Assembly (NCBI RefSeq): GCF_000340215.1
Contig: NW_006921537.1
Coordinates: forward strand, 3,083,685-3,147,684
Origin: Pseudocercospora fijiensis CIRAD86
Lineage: Eukaryota; Ascomycota; Dothideomycetes; Mycosphaerellales; Mycosphaerellaceae
Length of the DNA: 64,000 nucleotides
Reading direction: 5' to 3'
Shown: positions 55,251 through 64,000 of the stretch, piece by piece
Numbering within the stretch: the stretch's first letter is position 1
How the letters are laid out: each line of letters starts with the position of its first letter
Program-made: the position numbers and the translations under genes
The notes under the pieces: generated by a model
Told to the model about the DNA's origin: nothing
The model's input: only the letters and a program-made list of their open reading frames with translations
Database searches by the model: none

Positions 55251-55877
55251 ATGCCCACCCGCATCATATCCGTGATCGCTGGCGTATTGGCAGCCTGTGC
55301 GACCATTTACTGTCTATCGTCCAACACGGCCTACGACAGCTCCCAAGCTCCATCGAAACTCCAAGCGCTCAGCGATATGCCTACACCCGATGACCTGATA
55401 GTCACGCTCTCGCGAAGCAAGACGATCAACCCGCCGACAGTGCATGTTGCCATTCAGAACAAAAACACCGCGACGCCGCTCACGTTGCTCACATGGGACA
55501 CGCCAATCGATCCTTCAGCTCTCAACACCGGCGTCTTGTCTCTCAGCGACACCAGCACTGGAGAAGCAATCCCTGGCCCAGAGCTGAAGTTGAATCGATT
55601 ACGACCTCCACCTCGCGATGCCCTAGTTACTATCGCGCCAGGTGATATGGTCGAGAAAGAGGTCGAGCTTGTGGCGCCTTGGATACCACGCGACGGTCGA
55701 TCGATCACAGTCCGTGCGCAAGGCTCGTGGCGCGCGATATGGCCGAAGGGGAAAGAGGATGTTAGCGATGAAGAGCTGGCTGCGATGTCGGGAGAGGATG
55801 TTATGGCTGGAGCGTTGAAGAGCGTTGGGGAAGCTCGGATCGAGGGTGGAAGTGTTGGCTCAATATCGATGGACTGA
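55251..55877 (+). CDS. Secreted or membrane-anchored protein resembling an M35 propeptide (208 aa)
   Basis: Single exon from ATG 55251 to TGA. The N-terminus has one hydrophobic segment (residues 5-21, IISVIAGVLAACATIYC) that may be a signal peptide or anchor. Residues 48-160 follow the order and spacing of the deuterolysin propeptide encoded next door: L-VTLSRS, PTVHVAIQN, then LVTIAPGDMVEKEVEL (M35: FVPIESGQTIETEIDV) and SITVRAQGSW (M35: YAVRAVGSM). There is no HExxH and no room for a catalytic domain. The C-terminus (residues 165-208) is acidic and Gly/Ser-rich. It may be a free-standing propeptide-type chaperone or inhibitor, or just a beta-sandwich family shared with M35. Function is inference. 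Confidence 0.65.
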   Translation: MPTRIISVIAGVLAACATIYCLSSNTAYDSSQAPSKLQALSDMPTPDDLIVTLSRSKTINPPTVHVAIQNKNTATPLTLLTWDTPIDPSALNTGVLSLSDTSTGEAIPGPELKLNRLRPPPRDALVTIAPGDMVEKEVELVAPWIPRDGRSITVRAQGSWRAIWPKGKEDVSDEELAAMSGEDVMAGALKSVGEARIEGGSVGSISMD

Positions 55878-57982
55878 ACTTGCATGCTTCTCCCTCACCG
55901 AGTCTTCAAGTATCCATCTGCGGAATGTGTAGGGCTGAAATAGGCTGGAAAAAGATTATTTGCACCAGCCAGACATGCATCAATCGCCTCAATTCCCACA
56001 TCCTCCCCTCTCTGTGTCGGTCCATTGAATCACGCGATATACCTCTGACCACTCCACAGGATTCCGCCAGTACGTGAAACAACAACAGAAGCCGCCAGCT
56101 TCAGGCCAGAACGACCACCAAAGGAACAACAGCTTGGCCACCAAGCACACGACGACCCTAAGATCCTCCACCTACAGCTGCAAAAGATGAGGTGAGATGG
56201 CTAGCGATAGCGTTCTTTGCAGTGCTACTTGTTGGCGAAATAAAAAAAGATATTTCCAGAACTGCTGCTTGATCAGCAAATCTTGGTTTCCAAGAAAGAG
56301 AAAGAAATGGAACAGGACGCCTGAAAAAAAAAATTCAAGCCTGTCAGCAACAACACAGCACACACACTCATCCTAGAAAAGGGGATGGTGATGCCGGCTT
56401 AGTTATGACAACTACTGTACCTCTTCAGCCTTCAGCCTTCGGTTCGGTACTGCTGTCAAATATGTACAAAAAAAAACTTTGGGTCGTGGTCAGCAGCAGC
56501 CCTACGACATGCATTCCCCTGCTTATTCCTTCTTCGTTGCACGACATGTGTAGGTACATGTAGGTATTGTCTGGGAGCTGTAGGATGGAAGGAGGCATTG
56601 TTTCCTGTGTGAAGGGTGGTCTAGACAGATGCTGTGCGCATAGAGACCCTTCGGGACCAAGGAGAAGTCACTTGAAGGCACTCTGATTTGGTGGGTTTTA
56701 GAAAAGCGAAATGAAGGGGTATTGCATCGCATTATCAAGTAGAAGCGAGATTCAGATTCGGTTGTGCTTTGCTTTCCAAGACTTCTTCTCTGGCCGCGGA
56801 AGGAGGGAGGATAGGAGTGCAGGAAGGAAATTTGAGGGGAGATTCCACTCTTCCACAAGGCGTGACATTATTCATCATCAAGATCGCGTAGTTCTTGGCG
56901 ATGGTGCAGTTGACCATGGGGTCTGTCCTTGCCCTGGTCGGCACTGCAGAAGGTTTTTCTGCTCCCCAAACGCCTAAAATCAAGTCCACCTGCTATGCTT
57001 CAGTATACAGCAGAGCCCAACAACTGACACTTCCGAGGTGCATTAAGTCCTCCTTGCATGCGGATTGCTGCAATCGTTCGTTGCCAGCGAGGCCAGACTC
57101 TGGCGTAACACCCGAGCCATTCGCACCACTGCACACACCGCGCCACCGGTTCGCAGCACGTTGTGTTTTCATGCGCTTTTTGCATAATACGGAAGAAACA
57201 TGGCCAGCTGACGGATTGTAATTTGTCTGCAATATTGTGGCTGGCTGGGTACGGCCGAGCATGTCATCGACTATAAAACGCCGAAGTGCCCCCTCGCCAA
57301 GTTTCTCGGCACATCCACATCTCCTTGGCCACTGCTCGCTGTCTTCCTCTTCCGCCCCGCCGCGCCGCAGTTGGAGAGCCGGATCTGGGCAGTCATCAGA
57401 ATTTGCTCCTACACGGACTTGCTGGCAAATCGACATGGCGCGCACGCCCATCGCACACGTCACGTGCGGAAGACGCTTGGGAGGTGGATGTGCTCAGCCC
57501 TCGCATGCTGATGGGACGCAGACCATGGCAGTGATGATGAGAGATGTCTGGGAGCACAGCACAGCGCATGTTGTCCGATGGTGCATCGGAGAATTGTCAT
57601 ATGCGATTACGGGCGCGTGCATGACTTGATCGTGCAGTCTGTCAGACTCTTGGTACGCTGGAAACGGCAACATCACGACACACGCCTGATTCCTTGATCG
57701 CCTGGCCAAGACTGCGGCTGCGGGTCTGAGCCCACTTCTATTCTCATTGCAGGGAGGTGCCTCGTGGAGTCGCTTGCTGCTGTGCACGCGGTACATTTTA
57801 AGAGTAGCTCGTTCGCACCAACCCTTCCTCACCATCTCTCTCGAGCCTTGGTCACAGCTCGACTTTTCCTACATTCAATCGCTACACAACAGCACCTTTC
57901 GCTTCGGCAGACATATCGGAACACACACTACCCTCCGCCTTCCCAGTAACACCCAATCAGCTTCCACCACACACCCGACAAG
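55878..57982. other. Intergenic region, no supported gene
   Basis: Normal composition with A-runs (56247, 56325, 56468) and many short overlapping frames on both strands, none with consistent splice sites or a family match. The last 250 bases are CT- and CA-rich and contain CCAAT (57953-57957), fitting the promoter and leader of the next gene. Confidence 0.5.
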
Positions 57983-58761
57983 ATGCGCGCTACTCTCGCA
58001 TTCGCAGCCGCTGCCTTCGCCACAACGGTCCTCGCCGCTCCAGCACCAGGCTGGGACCAAGACGGCAAATGGAAGAATGAATGGCGCGGACAAAGCTACG
58101 GCGGCAAAGGCAAAGGTCGCGGCCACGCCTACTGCCCTCCAGACCAGGAGCCCGAAACCCAATGCCTAACACCAGAACAATGGACCGCCGGCGCCGAAAT
58201 CTTCCGCCAACTCATCACCAACTACTCCGACCCCTTCGCCCTCGAAGCCCTCACCGAAGACTTCGTCGACTACTCCTCCGCCGTCAACATCATCCGTAAC
58301 CGCGGCAACGACTACCCTTTCGTCGTCGACGCCATAACTTTCGACGGACGCGCAGCCTTCATGGCTGCGCAAGGAGCCCAGCCTCTCATCCCATTCGAAA
58401 CTCTCGGGACGTGGGGAGGTTGCGACACCATTTCCACACGCTGGAAAACAACCCGTTCTGCCAACGGCCAAGCATCCGAATCCAACGACATCCCAGTCGT
58501 CGGCTTAGGTGGTAAGTCTCATCCCATCCCATCAACCTCTCGAATTCTAACCTTTTTTCTTCTTTTCCAGTTCTCAAAACCCGCCCCGACCCCGACAACC
58601 AATACGGTTTCCGCGTCGCGGAACTCTACTCGGAATTCAACGCCGCCGCTTGGCTTGTGAATAATGGTGTCTTCACGCCTTCGGCTGTCACGACTACGAA
58701 TTTCCCGGAGGCTACGGCTGGGCCGCAGAAACGTGCGCCTCCGCCTTGGGCTGGGATTTGA
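57983..58761 (+). CDS. Secreted NTF2-like (SnoaL-fold) domain protein (239 aa)
   Basis: Exons 57983-58511 and 58571-58761; the 59-bp intron has GTAAGT and TTTTCCAG. Signal peptide MRATLAFAAAAFATTVLAAPA. A Gly/Lys/Trp-rich linker (residues 20-50) precedes a domain with CLTPEQWTAGAEIFRQLITN, LTEDFVDYSSAVNII and IPFETLGTWGGCDTISTRWK, then after the intron QYGFRVAELYSEFNAAAWLVNNG. This is the pattern of fungal secreted NTF2-like proteins, cone-shaped alpha+beta folds with an inner pocket; ligand and role are unknown. The end is QKRAPPPWAGI: a dibasic KR eight residues before the stop could be a Kex2 site. A polyadenylation-like AATAAA-type GAATAAAG lies at 58868. Confidence 0.8.
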
Positions 58762-59671
58762 AGGGAAGGGGTATTGTAGATGAGTGACGGACGGGTACGA
58801 AAAGGAGAAGGGAAGGGTTACACAGGACCCATGGCGTTTTTGTTTCGTTTGTTTCAATCTTGCATGTGAATAAAGCTAACTTCAGATTTATTGTTTATTA
58901 GGAGAGCGAAAATGAGGGGGTTTTGTATATTTGTAATTGCTCTTTTACTTCTTTAATCGGTTATATTACCTTCGCTTTATCTATCTATCTATCTAACCTA
59001 CTTCTTTCTAATCTACTAACTTTTAATTATACTTCTAACTAGTTCTTATAATACCTATTAGGATCTTTAAATTAAAGAGCTATAGGAGAGGAGGCCTTAA
59101 GTTTCGCTTCTATTAGGATTTCCGATTAGTAGAAAGGTAATATCTACCTACCTACCTACCTTATCTCTTATAGGAGGATAATTTTACTTTACTTACTCGG
59201 TAAGTATAGAAGATACTAAAGTCGAGATATAACCTCTAAAAAGCGGATAACTATTAAAGTAACTTACTTATTTCTAAAGGAATATATAACTTACTATATA
59301 CCTAGTACTTTTCTCTTTAAGTTAACTTAAATTATATATCCCTTTTTTTCTCTTTTTAACTCGTTCTAAAAACTAGAGTTATTAGAAAAAAATACTACTA
59401 GTATTAGTAGGGAGTAGAGGACTTCCGACTATCTAGCTAGTTAAGCTAATATATTCCCGGATAATTTACTTCGTCTTATTACTAGGTTAGAAGAATCGTA
59501 CTTTCCTAGATAGGGTATTATTATTACTACTATAGGTTAAGAGATTACCGTTAGTTAATTTTAGGAAGGCGTTAATATTATTATTTAGGCTTGTTTAGGA
59601 TTTCCTACTAGAAAATTTTCTTAATTTATATTATTAGTTATATTTCTTTTTATTTCGTTCGTCGATATTAG
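58762..59671. other. 3' region of the NTF2-like gene and transition into RIP-affected DNA
   Basis: To about 58930 the sequence keeps CpA/TpG; from about 58980 to 59671 they are nearly absent, as in the transposons, although no recognised element starts until 59672. A short (CTAT)n run lies near 58978-58996. No gene seen; this is RIP leakage or an old repeat remnant. Confidence 0.5.
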
Positions 59672-59931
59672 TATAAGAAGGGTATATTAGCAGGTAGATA
59701 GGGTAGTAGTAGGTACGAGTAGCATTCGACAAGGAGCTAGGAGGAGAGGGAGGAAGGCAGGCAAGTTAGCCTATTGCTAAGCGCTAAGCCCTACCTAAGG
59801 CACTAAGACCCTAGCTTTACTTAGCCTAGTTATATACTAATTACGTATAGCCTCTTTAGCCCTAATATAAGACCCTAGCTTTACTTAGCCTAGTTATATG
59901 CTAATTACGTATAGCCTCTTTAGCCCTAATA
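59672..59931 (-). repeat. 3' LTR of TE-H with internal 64-bp tandem duplication
   Basis: Copies 59805-59868 and 59869-59932 both begin AAGACCCTAGCTTTAC and end CCCTAATAT. The TE-G LTRs have this segment once. Confidence 0.85.
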
Positions 59932-61179
59932 TACGCTTCCCTTCTAAAGGCCGCGCCCTTATAGCCGGTCTTTGTTCTAGTCGCAACCTCTATTGCTACT
60001 AACTTAGCAGGTCTAATAAGCCGCTTAGTCCGCGCTAAATTGAACGTATAACTACCGATTATATAACTATATTAAACCTTACCTTCTAATATAATGTCTA
60101 ACTCTAACTACGCTATCCTTATATATAATAAAGTAATATATAACTACAAGAATTGAGGACTATCGACTAATTACAATACGAGCGCGTCTTCCCTACTATA
60201 ATAGATAGACGTACGAGGTATTGCAGCCCTACCTCCGTTCTAAGTAATATCGTACCGAGTTCTTTACGTCTACTCTTAAAAGACCTAGCAATGTCCGCTT
60301 CCGAGGGTTGTTCTTATTATTACGAGGGCTATTATTTACTATCGTAGTTTTACTAGCCCTAATTAGTTAGGTTTAGTAGCCTTCGATTATTAATCTTATC
60401 TTATCTTTTAAAAAACACAGCTCGTCTAGTTTCTATAAATAAAGGCTATTATAAGTATAGTAGTAGAGATTCGCCTCGCTTAAAGGGTTAGATAGATTAA
60501 GGAGTAACCTATTATTCGCAAGATCGACCCCGGCTAGCTTAGCTCTATAGTTTTTACTTTTAGTTAGTCTATTAGTCGCTTAATCTTTTAGGCGGCTTAA
60601 AGTTTTAATTAAAGTTTTAATTAAAGGTGCCTTAGGCTCGTAGTATAGGTAAGGTTATATCTATAGGCGTAGTAATAATAGCAAGTAATATTAACAATAG
60701 CGGCGCTAGTCGTCTTAGCGCTAACTTTACCTTACTTTCGATTTCCTTCTTCGACTAATAATATACTCTATAATACCGTTACTAATATAGCCGCGCCGGC
60801 CGTATCGCCCTTTAGTATAAGCGTAATACCGTCGTTACTATTATCCTTACTAATACTATTCGCCTACGCGTACGCGCCGCCTCTATCGACCGCCTAGGCC
60901 TTAGGGCTCCGATAGGACGTAGAATAAGAGGGGCGCTAAGAGGAGGGTCTTATAGGGTACGCTAGTAAAGAGGTAGATTCCTTAAAAGAGTAGGCGATTA
61001 GTTAATAGTTATAGCGCGTTTATTAACGCTCGGTACGTATCTACTATAGTAGTATAGTCTTATTATCCTTTGTTGCTAACAATTGCTTGCCTCTAATTAG
61101 TTAGCTAATAGCACCCTAGGGGTAGTATTAATCCTAGGCCCTAATAGTAATATTATAGCCTCTTAACCTTCTTCTTGTC
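59932..61179 (-). other. TE-H 3' non-coding region
   Basis: Between the chromodomain and the 3' LTR, co-linear with TE-G 39708-40955. Contains AAAGTTTTAATTAAAGTTTTAATTAAAGG-type tandem units (two here near 60600, three in TE-G near 40410). No gene recognised. Confidence 0.6.
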
Positions 61180-64000
61180 CTTTATACTAGTCTAATACTC
61201 GTCTAATAACTTAGTTATATCCTTAAAAGAGTCTTTAGCCTCCTACGAGTCCTATTTAGGTAAATAGCCTTGCTATCTTAGGAGGTACTCCTTCTTACCT
61301 TATCTAGTCCGATACTTTAGTATACGCTCTATAGACTACAGTTCTTTACTATTAGCTAAGACTTCTTCTAACTTAGCAGGCGCTTTATCGCCTTCGCGCT
61401 AGTAGTATAGTTTAAGGAGGGATATATAGAAGGTATTATAGATAGTATAATAGGGTAGAAGCTATAACTAGTAGGCCTACGCGGAAGAGCCCTTAACTTC
61501 TCGAATGCGGAATAGGCTAATATATCTCGGTACGAGCTTAGGTCTTGTTTTACTATTAGGTAATAGGTATTTACGGATACGGAGGTTCTTTGTACTAAGT
61601 ATAACTATATCGCCTTGTTTAAAGGTTATCGGTATATAGCGCTTATCGTAGTAGGCCTTTTAATACTCTTAAGCCTTTGTTAGCTTCTTAGCTATCTTAG
61701 TATAGATTTCTCGCATCTTCTAGACACGTTCTATCGCCGCTAGTGTCTCTAGTACTTAACGCGCTTCCCTTTCCTTACGCTCGGCCTCGAGCGATAGTAG
61801 GTCTTATAGTATAGCAGCGTTCTAGCCTATTATAGCTATATATAGTAACACCTTAGTTAATAAGTAGACACTGTTATTGTATACGAATTTAGCTAGTTAT
61901 AGGAGGTTAACCTAGTCGTTAGGGTTCTCGTTAATATAACTGCGTAGGTACTGCTATAGGGTAGCATTCTGCCTCTCTATTTGACCGTTAGTCTGTAGAT
62001 AGAAGGCTGTTAATAGCCGATGCTTTAGTCTTAGCTATAGGTATATTTCGCTCTAATAGTGCGATATTAGTATCGATCTACGATTAGATACTATCCCCTT
62101 AGGGGTTCCCTAATAGGTGCAGAAGATGTTAGTCTATAGCGCCTCTACTATATTAATAGTAGTCTAATCCTTGCGCGCCGGGATGTATCGAGCGCCTTTA
62201 GTAAATCGATCTACTATAATAAGGATAGCATTATATATATCCTTACTGCCCCTACGCTTAGCAGGAGGAAGGCCTATAATAAAGTCTATTATTAGCTTAG
62301 CAAATAGCTTCTTTAGAACAGGGAGCGAAGACAACTCGCCGAACGGTAAGTGCTTCGGTGCTTTAACTCGCTAGTATACTATATAAGTCTATATATACTC
62401 CTTTATATACCGCTTACTATTTAGCTAGTAGTATATACGCGATAGTAACTCGTGCGACCTCTCTATGCTATAGTAACTAGCGAGTTTACTATTATAGTGC
62501 CTCTTTAAAAGCTCTTGTCTAATCGATTGTTTAGCGGGGACATAGTATCTGCCCTTAAACTTTAAGTAACCTTTGTCGTCGATCGACTAATTGTTATTAC
62601 TCTTACTAGATCGAGTCGCCCGTCTACTTATAAGCTTATTAATACGCTCGATAGCAAAGGCGTCCCTCTACTAAGTACGTAACAGCTTATCTATAAACGA
62701 TTAACTATCCCTATTTGTAAGGTTATTTAATAGCACCCTCGCTATCGAACGAGGTACGTATTATATATATCTAATAGTACTAGTAGCCGGAACTACTATA
62801 ACCTCTTCTATAGTACTATCGCTATATAGGCTATTACTATAGATAGCAATGTCTTTAATCGAGTTATTATAGCTCGAGCGATCTACGTCCTTTCTAACGT
62901 ATACTAGAAGAACGACAACTCCGCTATAGTATTTGTTGCCGCCGCGGGGTCCGGAAGTCCGCTTATCCTACGCTTGCTTATTAACAATACGGGCTATAGC
63001 AATCTTATACTATAGGGTTAGAAACAAAGAATTAATATATTAGGTCTCGCTATCGTAATTAGGTCGCCTCGATAGGCTATTAGTAGGGTTGCTTACGCCT
63101 AGCCGATATAATATATTAAAATCAAACCCGGCGAGGTAGACGGCCTATCTAGCCTATCGACCTATAACCCTAGTAACCTTAGTAATACTACGGAGGTTGT
63201 TATAGTCTATATAGACCTAAATAGTATGCTATACACTATCGAGATAGTGCCTCTAATACTTAAAGGCCTCGATAATAGCTAGGAGCTCTTACTTATAGGT
63301 CTCGTAGCGACGCTCTATATCGATTATCTTTCGTAAAAAGAAGGCAATTAGGTACTAGTAATTGTCCTTATCTGATTGCTATAATATAATAGCCGATATA
63401 GCGAACTGTAAAGCGTTAGTCTTAATACGGATCTGCTTGCTTAGTACAAAATAGTGCAATAAGGGGACTTTAGTAAATCGCTTCTTTAGACCGTTAAAAG
63501 CGGCTTGTGTCTTGTTAGTCTATTTAAATTCCCTAGACGGGTTAGCCTTAGTTTTAGTAAGCTTAGTTAGGGGCATTATATGCCGTAAATAGCCCTTAAT
63601 AAAGCGGCGGTAGAAATTAGCGAAGCCGAGGAACGATTAAAGCTCCTTAATAGACGTAGGAATAGGCTATTTAGTAATTGTTTTAATCCGATTAGGATTA
63701 GCCTTAACACCCTCGGTTAATACGAGGAAGCTAAGGAAGGATACCTCTTTAGTAGTAAAGGTGCATTTAGAAGGTTTGCAATATAGTCTATAGGCTCGTA
63801 GGCGGTCGAGGACCTTACGTACTACGGCCTAGTATTCTATAATATTAGGTAAATGTGTGTAAACTAGGATGTTATCTAGGTAAACTATATAGAGATAGTC
63901 TAATAGGCCCGAAAGGGCCCGATTAATATAGGACTAGAATGTTATAGGGGCATTAGCTAGCCTAAATAGTATAACTAAGTACTCGAAATAGCTATAGCGA
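61180..64000 (-). pseudogene. Pol of TE-H (RT part, RNase H, integrase, chromodomain), RIP-inactivated
   Basis: Aligns to TE-G pol. The chromodomain lies near 61200-61330 with Trp positions as stops; integrase and RNase H lie further right. The RT active site at 63871-63882 is YLDN, the same loss of Asp as in TE-G and TE-C. The window ends inside RT. Confidence 0.8.

Larger units (their letters stand above)
59672..64000 (-). mobile_element. TE-H: second copy of the TE-G chromodomain Gypsy family, cut by the window end
   Basis: Co-linear with TE-G 39512-43770 throughout. It begins with TATAAGAAGGG as the TE-G LTR does. Differences are mainly C/T and G/A, plus a 64-bp duplication in the LTR. 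The 5' LTR and gag lie beyond 64000. Confidence 0.9.

Noticed and set aside
56895..57221. 108-codon frame with a signal-peptide-like start
   Set aside because: Overlapped by an equally long opposite frame, no splice sites or family resemblance, poor cysteine order; insufficient support for a gene.
57237..57629. 130-codon plus-strand frame before the NTF2-like gene
   Set aside because: No signal, splice or domain evidence and several overlapping frames of similar length.

Overview
This window looks like a filamentous ascomycete, most likely a dothideomycete with a two-speed genome. About 54 kb is transposon sequence mutated by repeat-induced point mutation (RIP): CpA and TpG are depleted, TpA is in excess, and Gln (CAG/CAA) and Trp (TGG) codons have become stops. 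About 10 kb (49.2-58.9 kb) is a normal-composition island with five short-intron fungal genes. The species assignment is inference; introns of 48-104 bp, TACTAA-type branch points, RIP and intron-borne repeats all fit Mycosphaerellales-type fungi.

Layout. (1) 1-8.9 kb: a degraded DNA transposon, called TE-A. It carries a hAT-type transposase, two separate histone-H3-fold genes and two unknown genes. Several of its introns carry the same GCCGGCTA hairpin repeat. (2) 8.9-12.1 kb: a truncated Ty3/Gypsy copy (TE-B). (3) 12.1-14.0 kb: RIP-damaged, apparently non-repeated DNA with one dead reading frame. (4) 14.0-33.2 kb: Gypsy TE-C with exact LTRs and TSD, split by a 12.3-kb Gypsy (TE-D) that has an additional large frame downstream of pol. 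(5) 33.7-49.2 kb: a hAT element (TE-E) with 8-bp TSDs, two divergent genes, an inverted-repeat element containing an assembly gap (TE-F), a nested chromodomain Gypsy (TE-G) and 169-bp tandem repeats. (6) 49.2-58.9 kb: gene island. (7) 58.9-64 kb: RIP-affected flank and a second copy of the TE-G family (TE-H) running off the window.

The island encodes mainly secreted proteins: a 10-cysteine small protein, a glycoside-hydrolase-like protein, an M35 deuterolysin, a propeptide-like protein divergent from the deuterolysin, and an NTF2-like protein. TE-E sits in the 5' leader of the small cysteine-rich gene: its promoter lies before 33655 and its start codon at 49191, so the gene is probably silenced or re-wired.

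The observations I rate highest are the two histone H3-like genes inside TE-A (one fused in frame to a long C-terminal domain), the introner-like hairpins in TE-A introns, the intact unknown second gene of TE-E, and the hAT insertion between promoter and coding sequence of an effector-like gene. All gene models and repeats were read by eye; boundaries in RIP-damaged regions are approximate.
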